64,000 nucleotides of DNA from Acherontichlamydia pituitae (GTDB lineage Bacteria > Chlamydiota > Chlamydiia > Chlamydiales > Rhabdochlamydiaceae), in assembly GCA_019634675.1 (NCBI GenBank), contig JAHCAX010000001.1:930001-994000 (forward strand), in the 5' to 3' direction. A program made the translations under genes and the position numbers. The notes beneath the pieces were generated by a model that was not told the DNA's origin, did no database searches, and worked only from the letters and a program-made list of their open reading frames with translations. Shown piece after piece: positions 15,655 to 24,702 of the stretch (position 1 is the stretch's first letter; each line of letters starts with the position of its first letter).

Positions 15655-15868
15655 AAAATGAATGAAAATTTTAAACAAAATAAATCATTTCGAAGTTTAA
15701 TTCAACGAGAGCTTTTTATATTGTTATAGTTTCTTATTAATTTTGATTTTGTATTTGTGTGATTAGTGTTTTATTCGTATTGATTATAAAATTTGATAAA
15801 ATAGCTCAAAAAGCAAACACTTCCAATTTAGAGACCATTATAGATAAATTGGGTACCGGGAAAATTTG
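15655..15868. promoter_or_regulatory. AT-rich divergent region between the C58-like gene and the NCS2 permease
   Basis: About 210 bases, strongly AT-rich, with no gene. It should contain the promoters of both divergent genes. TTTGATAAAATAG near 15790 is a possible -10 area for the permease. Confidence 0.35.
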
Positions 15869-17170
15869 ATGCTCCATTGGATTGAAAGGAAGTTCCATCT
15901 TTCGGCGCGCCGTACGTCCCTTCGTCAGGAATTAGTCGGCGGTCTGACCACATTTGCCACGATGGCCTACATCATCGTTGTGAACCCGCTGATGCTTCAG
16001 GAGGCCGGGCTCAATTTCTCTTCCGTCATGTTCGCCACCATTTTGACCGCAGCCTTTGCAACCTTGTGCATGGCATTGATTGCCAATTATCCCTTTGCCT
16101 TGGCGCCTGGCGTCAGCATGGCCGCCTATTTTACCTACTCTGTTTGTCTAGGACAGAAAGTCCCTTGGGAAACGGCATTGGGCGTCGTCTTTTTTGCTGG
16201 AATTGCCCTATTTGTCTTGTGGGCATTCCGTCTGCGGGAGCTCATTATTGCCGCCATCCCTAAAGCTTTGCAGTTGGGCACGACGGCTGGTTTAGGGCTA
16301 TTTCTTGTCCTGATCGGATTAAAGAACGGGAAGGTGATTGTGTCCCATCCTGAGACTTTGATGGCTCTTGGCAATTTATCATCGCCAGAGACCCTCCTTT
16401 CTCTTTTGGGTGTTTTAGTGATCTCGGTCTTGATGGCATTGCGGGTTCAAGGAGCGATCTTGATCGGCATCCTGGCCAACTGGGTTCTCGGTCTTATTTT
16501 TGGGCTATCGGCTTGGAAAGGGGTGGTGTCTTGGCCCAACTTTGCAACGGATACTTTCGGCGCCCTCCACTACAGCGCTGTATTCCAAGAGGGCATATGG
16601 ATGATCATGCTCTCCTTTATTTTCATCAGCCTTTTCGATACAGCGGGCTCTTTGCTGGGACTTTCCCACCAAGGCCATTTTCTCGATAAACAAGGCAACC
16701 TTCCTCGGCTGCGCAGGGCCCTTTTGCCCGATGCCCTTGGAACAATTGCTGGGTCTTTGTCCGGCACCTCCTCAACGGCTGTGTACATCGAATCGGCAGC
16801 AGGCATCGCAAGCGGTGCGCGCACAGGTCTGAGCATGATCTTTGTGAGCCTCTGCTTTCTGGCCTGCCTCTTCTTTGGCCCTTTGGCTTCTTCGATCCCT
16901 CTGTTCTCGATTACTCCAGTCCTTGTCGTGATCGGTTCCTTAATGCTGCGCGCTTGCGTTCATATCGATTGGGAGGACCCGACCGAGTTTATCCCTGCTT
17001 TTATGACGCTTATTGCGATCCCTTTCACATTTAACATCGGAACAGGGATCGGCATCGGCATGATCTTCTATCCCCTTTGCAAAACATTTGCAGGCAGATG
17101 GCGCGATGTGCATTGGTTTGCTTGGGTCCTAGCAGTTCTCTTCGGTTTGAAGTTAATTTATCAACCTTGA
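15869..17170 (+). CDS. NCS2-family (AzgA-type) purine permease
   Basis: A 433-residue inner-membrane transporter with about 12-14 hydrophobic helices. The N-terminal block LRQELVGGLTTFATMAYIIV and the region FDTAGSLLGLSHQ followed by GTSSTAVYIESAAG are signatures of the AzgA branch of NCS2, which imports adenine, guanine or hypoxanthine with protons. That role suits a host-dependent bacterium and complements the adenine released by MtnN. ATG 15869 is preferred to TTG 15866. Monocistronic; substrate not determined. Confidence 0.85.
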   Translation: MLHWIERKFHLSARRTSLRQELVGGLTTFATMAYIIVVNPLMLQEAGLNFSSVMFATILTAAFATLCMALIANYPFALAPGVSMAAYFTYSVCLGQKVPWETALGVVFFAGIALFVLWAFRLRELIIAAIPKALQLGTTAGLGLFLVLIGLKNGKVIVSHPETLMALGNLSSPETLLSLLGVLVISVLMALRVQGAILIGILANWVLGLIFGLSAWKGVVSWPNFATDTFGALHYSAVFQEGIWMIMLSFIFISLFDTAGSLLGLSHQGHFLDKQGNLPRLRRALLPDALGTIAGSLSGTSSTAVYIESAAGIASGARTGLSMIFVSLCFLACLFFGPLASSIPLFSITPVLVVIGSLMLRACVHIDWEDPTEFIPAFMTLIAIPFTFNIGTGIGIGMIFYPLCKTFAGRWRDVHWFAWVLAVLFGLKLIYQP

Positions 17171-17362
17171 TCGCAACGCTTCGCGCACAGCAACTTACAC
17201 TTATAAGGATATCATAGCGCTTAAATGATCTAATAAACAGAGATGCAAATGATTGCATTTAATTGATTTATTTTTGATCGATTAATCAAGTTTTAATACA
17301 AAATATGTTATAATTAAATGGTAGGGCAATGAAATAATAAAGAATCATAAGAAGGAGTTTTC
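17171..17362. promoter_or_regulatory. Promoter region with extended -10 upstream of small orphan gene 1
   Basis: TGTTATAATTAA at 17306-17317 is a full extended -10 (TGnTATAAT). A clear AGAAGGAG ribosome binding site follows near 17350. The same TGTTATAATTAA string recurs at 17804-17815 before the second small orphan gene. No good -35 hexamer is present at either. Confidence 0.6.
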
Positions 17363-17614
17363 ATGAGTAGTTGTTTTGAAATTGAAGCTGTTCCAGAAGG
17401 TCAGCAAGTATTGGCTGAAGAAAATGCTCAAGCAGAAAATGCAAGCGTAATGCTCGAGCAGGATCTTAATACAGTGCCTCAAGCTGATAGTGCTTCTATC
17501 AAACCATTCTCGATGAATGCAACAGGCATGGAAGAGGAGATGCAAGGCCAATTCATGCAACTAGCTACCCCTGCTCTAGCTCAATGCATCAGTCAAGCTG
17601 CACACGCTCACTGA
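17363..17614 (+). CDS. Small orphan protein 1 (83 residues)
   Basis: I recognise no family. The protein is acidic and rich in Glu, Gln, Ala and Met (VLAEENAQAENASVMLE), with no hydrophobic segment and two Cys. It has its own extended -10 promoter, a strong ribosome binding site and its own terminator, so it is a well-formed single-gene transcription unit. Size, composition and lack of relatives would suit a secreted substrate or chaperone, but nothing in the sequence proves this. Confidence 0.7.
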   Translation: MSSCFEIEAVPEGQQVLAEENAQAENASVMLEQDLNTVPQADSASIKPFSMNATGMEEEMQGQFMQLATPALAQCISQAAHAH

Positions 17615-17638
17615 TCTAGAATAATCGTCCTTTGAAAG

Positions 17639-17673
17639 AAAAAATGCCCTGGCTTTGCCAGGGCATTTTTTTT
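17639..17673 (+). terminator. Rho-independent terminator of small orphan gene 1
   Basis: Stem AAAATGCCCTGGC / GCCAGGGCATTTT with a three-base loop, followed by eight T. Strong. Confidence 0.92.
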
Positions 17674-17865
17674 ATGCTTTAAGCTGCTTACAAGCTGCTG
17701 TTTGCAGTCAGTATCTAATTCTATTTATTTATGATTACAACAAATTAGAATTAAGTGTGTTTTGTGTTGTGTTGTAAATTGTGTTTAAACTTATATTGAA
17801 GTCTGTTATAATTAAGTTAGGCATGTTTATATAAAAATGCATGCGGAAATAATATAGGTGTAATT

Positions 17866-18120
17866 ATGGGCGGTATGGAAATTCAAGCTACAGAAACCAA
17901 CACACAGGCGATTAATGAGCAAATCCAATCTCAGACTATCGACCAACAGACGAATGAAACGCAAGAGGACGCAGCGACGAATACGGGAGCTGCGATATTG
18001 ATGCTTAGTGAGCTATTGAATAGCATGAACACAACAACTCCTATGCAAGAGCAACAACAGCAAGAGCAGCAGCAACAGCAGTATCAAGATTCAATGCCGA
18101 CTGTCGGTTTCGGCAAATAA
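17866..18120 (+). CDS. Small orphan protein 2 (84 residues, Gln-rich)
   Basis: Unrecognised. The N-terminal half is rich in Thr, Gln and Asn (ETNTQAINEQIQSQTIDQQT), then comes a short helix AAILMLSELLNSM and a poly-Gln tract (EQQQQQEQQQQQYQ), ending VGFGK. Like its neighbour it is a solitary gene with a TGTTATAAT promoter and its own terminator, which suggests that the two are expressed under the same control. No signal peptide. The poly-Gln run is encoded by CAA/CAG repeats and may vary in length. Confidence 0.65.
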   Translation: MGGMEIQATETNTQAINEQIQSQTIDQQTNETQEDAATNTGAAILMLSELLNSMNTTTPMQEQQQQEQQQQQYQDSMPTVGFGK

Positions 18121-18157
18121 TCAGCGCTATATCTTAGAAACTCGACTCCTAACGAAC

Positions 18158-18187
18158 GCCCTGGTGAAAACCAGGGCCTTTCTTTCT
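18158..18187 (+). terminator. Rho-independent terminator of small orphan gene 2
   Basis: Stem GCCCTGGT / ACCAGGGC with a GAAA-type loop, followed by a T-rich tail interrupted by C. Lies between convergent genes (uvrC on the other strand). Confidence 0.85.
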
Positions 18188-18204
18188 GTTAATTGAATCT
18201 GAAA

Positions 18205-20040
18205 TCACTCATTTGCAGAGATTTTGAACCGTAATATGTTCTCAATGTCCTTTTCTGTAAGGCCTTGAACTTCTGAAAGTTCTTCTCGTGTCGCCTTGCG
18301 GATCTTTTCAAAGCTGCCAAAATGTTTGAGCAAACGGGTCCTTTTGACAGGGCCGATGCCAGGGATGCTGTCGACCTTGCTGACGAGGTTCTTTTTGCCC
18401 CGGCGCTCGCGATGGAAGGTGATCGCCCTCCGGTGGGCCTCGTCGCGTATCTTCTGAAGGAGAAATAACAGAGAAGAGCGGGGATTGAGAAGGATCGGAT
18501 CGTGGTGTCCGGGCAGGAAGATCTGCTCCTGGGTTACTCCTTTGTCGTGCCGTCCCGATTCCTTGGCAACGCCGATCACATCGACAGAAGCGATATCGAG
18601 GTTTTTAAAGACCTCTAGGGCAGTGTTAAGATGGCCTTTGCCTCCATCGATGATGATTAGGTCTGGCAGATCATCCTCTTCTTTAGCGCGGACCAGGCGC
18701 CGCGTAAGCGCTTCGCGGATGGCGCGGTAGTCGTCGGCAAAGGACGCTGTCTTGATCCGGAACAGGCGGTACCGTTTTGTCTCTTTTTCCCCATTGGTGA
18801 ATGCGACCATTGCGGCAACGGCCTCATCGCCAGCAATGTGGGATGTGTCAAAGCATTCGATCCTTTGGGGATAGCGGTTGAGCTTGAGGGTCTCTTGGAG
18901 GTCGAGCAGCTGCTTTTCTTGAATTTCTTGCTGGTTTTTCTCCTGAATGAAGAGGACTTTCGCATTTTCCCCGGCAAGGTCGACGAGGGCCTTTTTATCC
19001 CCTTTTTGAGGAGCTGCCAGAATGAGCTTTGCTTTCAGCCTCTCGCAGAGGATCTCTTCGACAGAGTTCATTTCTTTAAGGGGAAAAGGGAGAAGGATCT
19101 CTTTAGGGAGGGTGTCTTGGAACTGGTAGTGCTGCAGAAGAAAGGAGGTGATCAGCTCTTCATCGTCTTCGAGGACGCTGGAAAAGGAAAAATGTTCCGA
19201 TCCGACCAGGTTCCCTTCTCGGAAAAGGAGCTGTGCAAGCATCACCTCTTCCCCTTGCCGATAGAGGTTGATCGCATCGGCGTCTTTGCCGCCGACTTTT
19301 GCAACGATCTGATCGGAATGGACCACATGTTCAAGCTGGCGGATCGTTTTTAATAGGGATGCTGCTTTTTCATACTGGAGCTGCTCAGAGGCTTTTTCCA
19401 TTTCTGCATAGAGTTCCCGCAAGATCTCCTTGTCATGCCCTTTTAAAAAGCGGACAGCGCCCTTGACATACGACTCATATTCTTCCTTGGTGCATTTGTG
19501 CACGCAAGGAGCGCAGCACCGCTTGATCGAATAAAGAAGGCATGGGCGGGTGCGCCGTTTCAGTTCTTCATCGCTGCATTGCCTTAATGGAAATAAGCGG
19601 AGGAGCAGTTCATAGGTCTCGCGAGCGGCATAAGCGCTTGTATAGGGGCCGAAATAGAGGCCGTCGTCTTTGGGTTTTCCCTTGTAGCGGATCAACTTGA
19701 GCATGGGCCAGGGATGGCGGTTGTTGATCATCAGGCTGATGAACGTCTTGTCATCTTTTAAGATCGCATTGAACTTAGGCTGGTGCTTTTTGATCAGTGT
19801 ATTTTCTAAAAGCAGGGCTTCTTTTTCAGAAGGAACGATGATCGTATCGATATGGGCTATCTGTTGGACGAGAAAGGGGACCATCGGACGGCTGTCGCCG
19901 CTAAGAGCAAAGTATTGTTTGACTCGGACTTTCAATTGCTTGGCTTTGCCGACGTAGATCACCTTGCCGTCGGCGTCTTTCATCAGATAGACGCCTGGCT
20001 GCATCGGGAAATGCTCGAGCTGTTTGGGGTCAAAGGCCAT
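18205..20040 (-). CDS. uvrC: Excinuclease ABC subunit C
   Basis: Makes both incisions around bulky DNA lesions in the UvrABC nucleotide-excision repair complex. 611 residues, a normal length. Domains: GIY-YIG nuclease at about 13-95 (PGVYLMKDADGKVIYVGKAK), Cys-rich RPCLLYSIKRCCAPC, UVR helix pair near 210 (LYAEMEKASEQLQYEKAA), RNase H-like nuclease with CFDTSHIAGDEAVAAMV and IIDGGKGHL, and C-terminal HhH repeats (VDSIPGIGPVKRTRLLKHFG). Lies on the minus strand after mutS, as in the chlamydial backbone order, but with one unknown gene between them. Confidence 0.96.
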   Translation of the reverse strand: MAFDPKQLEHFPMQPGVYLMKDADGKVIYVGKAKQLKVRVKQYFALSGDSRPMVPFLVQQIAHIDTIIVPSEKEALLLENTLIKKHQPKFNAILKDDKTFISLMINNRHPWPMLKLIRYKGKPKDDGLYFGPYTSAYAARETYELLLRLFPLRQCSDEELKRRTRPCLLYSIKRCCAPCVHKCTKEEYESYVKGAVRFLKGHDKEILRELYAEMEKASEQLQYEKAASLLKTIRQLEHVVHSDQIVAKVGGKDADAINLYRQGEEVMLAQLLFREGNLVGSEHFSFSSVLEDDEELITSFLLQHYQFQDTLPKEILLPFPLKEMNSVEEILCERLKAKLILAAPQKGDKKALVDLAGENAKVLFIQEKNQQEIQEKQLLDLQETLKLNRYPQRIECFDTSHIAGDEAVAAMVAFTNGEKETKRYRLFRIKTASFADDYRAIREALTRRLVRAKEEDDLPDLIIIDGGKGHLNTALEVFKNLDIASVDVIGVAKESGRHDKGVTQEQIFLPGHHDPILLNPRSSLLFLLQKIRDEAHRRAITFHRERRGKKNLVSKVDSIPGIGPVKRTRLLKHFGSFEKIRKATREELSEVQGLTEKDIENILRFKISANE

Positions 20041-20211
20041 AGGAAGATGTTTTTTCCATCATCTTAACAAAGAGGGTATAAAAATCTGCGAAAAAAATCC
20101 CTTGTCAATGCGAGGCAGTTTTGCAACAACCTCATGCTTGTAGAAAATTTTGGAAAAGATGAAGATTCGTGGCCATCTTCTTTTTAGAAGATTAACCATA
20201 GTAGGTATCAT

Positions 20212-21003
20212 ATGTCATTAGTCGTCAGAGGAAAGTGTCATGTTGAAGAAGTGAAAATGTCGGGTGTTCTGTCAGACGAGCAGGTTGTCGTCGAGCATAC
20301 CTATAGCGATATCGATTCGTTAAGACATGATATCCACAATAAAATGATCGGACTGATCAAACTGTATCCAGGGTCGGATTTGCAGAAGCTCGCTTCTGTG
20401 CCGGCAATTGTCGACCGATTGTATGTCAAGGCCCATGTTGCTACAGAAAGCGAGCTGCTTGCCTTGGTCCAAGCATGGCGCGTTCGGACTCTTTATTGTA
20501 AAACAGAGATTTTTCGAGGCAGCTTAGAGTTGGAAGATGTCGAAATACGCCGATGGAGCGGAGACGACATGCTGTATAATGAAGTGGAAAGCAGAGACAT
20601 GCAGATCGTTTCTTTTAAGCCGGGAGCAATGCAAACTCTCATAGCGGAACCTATCGTGGCCAACTGGGAAGCGGCATCCCCCCTGCTTGAGCAGTTGGAT
20701 ACTGTGAGAAGATTTACATTGTCGCAGGTGATTGTTAACTTTGAAGATGCAAGAAGGATCCAGGGAATCTTTTCCTATGGGTTGGACAGGGTTAAGCTCG
20801 ACGGCTGCCATACAGAACAGGGCGTTGTGCAGAACTGGGTCGGTTGTTTTGCCCGTTCTGCGGTGCAGACCATGACGATTGCAAGTCCTCCGACGGAGAT
20901 GGTCTGGGAGCTTGATGATTTGATCTATGCAAGGATGAACCCGCTGCAGCTAGGAATCGCGCCAACATCTGACCGTTGGGTTTTCACTAATCGTTCAATT
21001 TAA
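20212..21003 (+). CDS. Conserved-looking protein of unknown function (263 residues)
   Basis: I recognise no family. A soluble, mixed alpha/beta protein with no signal peptide or membrane segment. Two regions have strand-turn patterns (LELEDVEIRRWSGDDMLYN and VVQNWVGCFARSAVQTMTI), and spacing of hydrophobic positions hints at irregular leucine-rich or pentapeptide-like repeats, without a clear consensus. It is inserted convergently between uvrC and mutS: its stop overlaps the mutS stop by nine bases. The upstream 170 bases are AT-rich and could hold its promoter. Confidence 0.65.
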   Translation: MSLVVRGKCHVEEVKMSGVLSDEQVVVEHTYSDIDSLRHDIHNKMIGLIKLYPGSDLQKLASVPAIVDRLYVKAHVATESELLALVQAWRVRTLYCKTEIFRGSLELEDVEIRRWSGDDMLYNEVESRDMQIVSFKPGAMQTLIAEPIVANWEAASPLLEQLDTVRRFTLSQVIVNFEDARRIQGIFSYGLDRVKLDGCHTEQGVVQNWVGCFARSAVQTMTIASPPTEMVWELDDLIYARMNPLQLGIAPTSDRWVFTNRSI

Positions 21004-23595
21004 CTTTTGCTTCCAGTCATGGAGGATTTTTAGGGCTTCCATCGGCGTGATCTGGTTCGGATCGAGTTTTTTAAGCTCTTGAACAATCGGATGGCTCGAT
21101 GGCGGCCCGAACAGGGAAAGCTGCTCTTCTTTGTTCTGCACGCGGGGCTCAACGGTTGTCCTGCCTGCATTTTTTTCAAGCTGGACGAGCATTTCCTGCG
21201 CCCGTTTGAGGACCGCTTGTGGAACGCCGGCAAGTTTAGCGACGTGGATCCCATAGCTTTTATCTGTTCCGCCCTTGACGATCTTGCGCAGGAAAGTGAT
21301 CCCTCGCTCCGACTCGTAGACGGCAACATTATAGTTTACAGCCCCCGGGATCTTTTTTTCTAGTTCAGTAAGTTCCCAATAGTGGGTTGCAAAGAGTGTT
21401 TTGGCTTTTTGTTTGGGAGCGGTCAGTAAGTATTCGGCAACGGCCCAAGCGATCGAAATCCCGTCGTAGGTGCTTGTGCCCCGTCCGATCTCATCAAGGA
21501 TGACAAGTGAGCGGTTCGTTGCGTTATGCAGAATGTTTGCCGTCTCTGTCATTTCCACCATGAAGGTAGATTGGCCTCGCGAGAGGTCGTCGCTTGCGCC
21601 GATCCGGCTAAAGACCTTATCGATGACCCCGATATGCGCTGATTTTGCAGGGACGAAGGAGCCCATCTGCGCCATGATGGCGATCAGCGCCGCTTGCCGG
21701 ATGTATGTCGATTTTCCAGCCATGTTAGGTCCCGTGATCAGGGAAAGGCGGTTTGCGGTTCCGTCTAAAAAGATATCATTGGGGATGAACTGGTCCGTTT
21801 TAAGGGCAGCTTCGATAACGGGATGGCGGCCTTGTTCGACATGGAAGATTTCGCTGGTATCGACAATTGGCCTGCAGTACTGGTGCTTGATAGCAACTTT
21901 AGCAAGGGAGAGGAGCGCATCGACTTGGGCGATTGCTTGCGCGATCCGGCGGATGGAAGAGGCGTGCGCAGCGACCTCTTTGCGCAGGGCGTGGAAAAGC
22001 TCATACTCGATCGATCCCATCCTCTCTTCAGCATGGAGCATTTTGTACTCGTATTCCTTGAGCTCGGGAGTAATGAACCGTTCTGCATTGACCAGGGTTT
22101 GACGCCTTTGGAACGTATCGGGGATCCGGTCAGCCTGGCCTCTGCTTACCTCGATATAGAATCCGAACGCTTTTGTGTAGCCGACTTTGAGCGTTTTAAT
22201 CTGGGTAGACTCCCGAAGCTGGACCTGATAGGAAGCGATCCATGATTCGCTGTCATCGCGCAGTGTGCGCAGCTCATCGAGCTCAGGATGGTACCCTTTT
22301 TTAAAGATGTTCCCATCTGTAAGGCGCAGCGGAGGCGCATCAACGAGCGCCCGTTGGATCTTGTCCGTGACTGGAGGCAGGTCGGTCAATTGCTTTTGTC
22401 CTTGGACGATCAGCTCAGCTCCAAATCTCTCAAGAAGAAGGGCAAGGGGAGCGATGTGCTCAAGGGATAATCGGAGCCCGACGAGGTCCCTGGGACTGGC
22501 ATATCCCGTTTCGATCCGCATCATGAGCCTTTCCAAGTCGCGGATCTCTGTCAGATGGGCGCTTAAATCTAAAGAGAGTTCCCATTGCTCTTGAAAAGAG
22601 GAGATCGCATCTTGGCGTGCGCGGATCGTATCGGCATTGAGGAGGGGATGGATCAGCCATTGCTTCAAAAGTCGTCCTCCCATCGGAGTCGAAGTCTGAT
22701 CCAGCAGCTGCAGCAGGCAGTTGCTTTTCTTGGTCTCTTGCAGCGATTCGGTCAGCTCAAGGTTCTTTTGCGTCGAGCGGTCGAGGAGCATGTATTGGGA
22801 GAGGTGCTCGGTTGCGATCGACTTGATATGGTCGATCGAAAGGGCGAGCTCATCTTTGACATATTCAAGGACAGCGCCCGCTGCATTGATAGCTGCAGTC
22901 ATCCCTTTCAGGCCGAACCCGTCCAGCGTATGCATCTGAAAATGGCGGTGGAGAAGATCGCATGCGTGCTGGTGGTCGAAATGCCAATTCTCTTTGATGT
23001 GGAGCGCAGGATTGAACTGCTGGAGGAGCTCTTCGATCCAATCGGAATGCTCCTTCTGCCACTTCTCCGGTAAAACAAGTTCTTTAGGACGCAGACGGCA
23101 AAGCTCATCGAGGAGCTGCTTCCCATCTTCGAATTCCATCGCGCGGAAATCAGCTGTCGTCAAATCGAGGATGGCCAGCCCGAACGTTGCATTGACCTGT
23201 GTTAAACACCCCAAAAAGTTATTGGCCTTGTCGGAAAGAAGGGCTGAGTTAACGACAGTGCCTGGAGTGACGACGCGGACGATCTCCCGCTTGACAAGTC
23301 CTTTGACCGCTTTGGGATCTTCCATTTGTTCTGCAATCGAGACCCGGTAGCCTTTTGCAACAAGTTTGTCGATATAGGATTCGCTGGAGTGGAAGGGGAC
23401 CCCTGCCATCGGGATCTCTTGCCGCTTGGTCAGCGTGAGATCGAGCTCTTTAGAGATCGCGATCGCATCTTCATAGAAGGCTTCGTAAAAGTCGCCGAGG
23501 CGGAAAAAAAGGATGGTGCCCGGAGAGCTCTTCTTGCAAGCGTGCCATTGGGCCATCATGGGAGATGTTTTTTGATCAGGTGTCTGCATTGTCAT
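20995..23595 (-). CDS. mutS: DNA mismatch repair protein MutS
   Basis: Recognises mismatches and starts repair with MutL. 866 residues. The N-terminal mismatch-binding GDFYEAFYEDA (Phe-x-Glu) block lies near residue 35, preceded by KKSSPGTILFFRL. The ATPase has GPNMAGKSTYIRQ (Walker A, near 618) and ILDEIGRGTSTYDG (Walker B). An AAGGAAT ribosome binding site lies five bases before ATG 23595. A palindromic element begins immediately upstream of that site, so the mutS promoter must be supplied by, or lie beyond, the element. Confidence 0.96.
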   Translation of the reverse strand: MTMQTPDQKTSPMMAQWHACKKSSPGTILFFRLGDFYEAFYEDAIAISKELDLTLTKRQEIPMAGVPFHSSESYIDKLVAKGYRVSIAEQMEDPKAVKGLVKREIVRVVTPGTVVNSALLSDKANNFLGCLTQVNATFGLAILDLTTADFRAMEFEDGKQLLDELCRLRPKELVLPEKWQKEHSDWIEELLQQFNPALHIKENWHFDHQHACDLLHRHFQMHTLDGFGLKGMTAAINAAGAVLEYVKDELALSIDHIKSIATEHLSQYMLLDRSTQKNLELTESLQETKKSNCLLQLLDQTSTPMGGRLLKQWLIHPLLNADTIRARQDAISSFQEQWELSLDLSAHLTEIRDLERLMMRIETGYASPRDLVGLRLSLEHIAPLALLLERFGAELIVQGQKQLTDLPPVTDKIQRALVDAPPLRLTDGNIFKKGYHPELDELRTLRDDSESWIASYQVQLRESTQIKTLKVGYTKAFGFYIEVSRGQADRIPDTFQRRQTLVNAERFITPELKEYEYKMLHAEERMGSIEYELFHALRKEVAAHASSIRRIAQAIAQVDALLSLAKVAIKHQYCRPIVDTSEIFHVEQGRHPVIEAALKTDQFIPNDIFLDGTANRLSLITGPNMAGKSTYIRQAALIAIMAQMGSFVPAKSAHIGVIDKVFSRIGASDDLSRGQSTFMVEMTETANILHNATNRSLVILDEIGRGTSTYDGISIAWAVAEYLLTAPKQKAKTLFATHYWELTELEKKIPGAVNYNVAVYESERGITFLRKIVKGGTDKSYGIHVAKLAGVPQAVLKRAQEMLVQLEKNAGRTTVEPRVQNKEEQLSLFGPPSSHPIVQELKKLDPNQITPMEALKILHDWKQKLN

Positions 23596-23608
23596 GGTAT
23601 TCCTTTTT

Positions 23609-23796
23609 CAACTCGACTTTGCACATTTTTTGATCCACTTGTCTCGTCTATTTGCTTCCGAACGTTCGGCTGGGGGGCCGAACTGGTTGCTTTATTTAAA
23701 CGGGAAGAGGTTAAAAACCCCTTCCCGTTTAAATAAACACCCTCGAAAGCAAATATCTCGAGACACGCGGACCAAACATGTACAAAGTCGAGTTCA
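23609..23796. mobile_element. MITE-like palindromic element upstream of mutS
   Basis: An imperfect palindrome of about 188 bp. The left end reads CAACTCGACTTTGCACAT, and the reverse complement of the right end reads TTGAACTCGACTTTGTACAT. At the centre is a 20-bp stem, 23691-23710 with 23718-23737 (TTTATTTAAACGGGAAG...), with one mismatch and a seven-base loop. It has no coding potential of its own. It separates mutS from the next minus-strand gene and abuts the mutS ribosome binding site. Confidence 0.78.
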
Positions 23797-23829
23797 AGGT
23801 AACATTCTAGCAGGCAGGGATGGGATCTT

Positions 23830-24357
23830 CTACGAGAAAAATTGTTTCCACCAGACTTTTTTCTGTTTGCTTTCCGCAGGAGGTTCTGAACTTGGTCCAC
23901 GCGGCTCTTCTTTTGCCTTGAACAGAGAAGATTGAGCCGACAGGGCATCGGAGAATGATTTGGCAACGGAAGGATGGGGCGTCGAGTTTGTTGTTGTGGT
24001 GGTTGTATTTTTCTGCTCCTCTTCAGAAACGCTCATCGCCTTGGCAATTTGATTGCGCGCGCTTTCGCACCACTGTTTGAGCAAATTGAGGTCATCATCC
24101 AAATTTTTCAGTTGGGCAATGATCTGTTCCGGAGACTCTTTGGACTTTGGCTGCAGGCGTGAGGGAAGGCTGATCGATTGGCTCAGCTCTAGCTTGAGCT
24201 GGAAGATCTTGATGAGCATCGGGATCATTACTTTTTTGATGTGGTCCCGCAATGATGCTAGCGAGGGATCGGAAAGAGAGCTTAGCTGGGAATATGAGGG
24301 GGTTTTAGGTGGTGAGATAGAGGTGTCTGCTGAAGTTTCATCATTTTGTTGTGTCAT
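23830..24357 (-). CDS. Unknown protein with predicted coiled-coil (175 residues)
   Basis: No family recognised. The N-terminus is Ser/Thr/Pro-rich (SADTSISPPKTPSYSQLSSL). The middle, about residues 35-110, is a long amphipathic helical stretch (LRDHIKKVMIPMLIKIFQLK, later LDDDLNLLKQWCESA). The C-terminus contains a poly-Thr run and a basic, aromatic ending KKVWWKQFFS. It occupies the place between mutS and dnaG where the Chlamydia backbone has a hypothetical gene. The disordered ends with a helical core resemble type III secretion cargo or chaperone-binding proteins, but that is only an impression. Confidence 0.65.
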   Translation of the reverse strand: MTQQNDETSADTSISPPKTPSYSQLSSLSDPSLASLRDHIKKVMIPMLIKIFQLKLELSQSISLPSRLQPKSKESPEQIIAQLKNLDDDLNLLKQWCESARNQIAKAMSVSEEEQKNTTTTTTNSTPHPSVAKSFSDALSAQSSLFKAKEEPRGPSSEPPAESKQKKVWWKQFFS

Positions 24358-24414
24358 GAGTTTGCCTCGATCTGCCTAAATCATATGCTAGTCCATTTAG
24401 AAAAAATAATCTAA

Positions 24415-24593
24415 GAGACTGTTAACGAATTTAGTTTCTGTCGATTTTTTGGACTTTTTCAGGAAATTTTGCGTCCGTTTGTTTGGGGGTGGGGGTGGGA
24501 TATCAGCTTTCGTATATTACCCCCAACAAACGGACGCAAAATTTGCGAAAAATTCTCAAAAAAGCGACGGAACCTAAATTCGTTAACAGTCTC
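24415..24593. mobile_element. MITE-like palindromic element with TAA target duplication, upstream of dnaG
   Basis: About 179 bp, with perfect 20-bp terminal repeats GAGACTGTTAACGAATTTAG (24415-24434 and 24574-24593 inverted). The imperfect pairing continues inward to a GTCCGTTTG block. TAA flanks both ends, as a three-base target duplication of the kind made by IS5-group transposases. Non-coding. It lies between the divergent unknown gene and dnaG, and dnaG's open frame starts within it. Confidence 0.85.
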
Positions 24594-24702
24594 TAAAGCT
24601 TTTGCAGTTGTAAATCAGTTTGTAATTTTTATAAAGACTTTTTACAATTCCTCGGAATCGACCATATTGTGTATGATCAGAGAATATACAGCAGAGTCGA
24701 AA

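Noticed and set aside
24469..24702. Extended N-terminus of DnaG encoded by the upstream palindromic element
   Set aside because: Unlike glgA and ispE, dnaG has good internal ATG codons (24673, 24703) that match the family start, so no element-encoded extension is needed.
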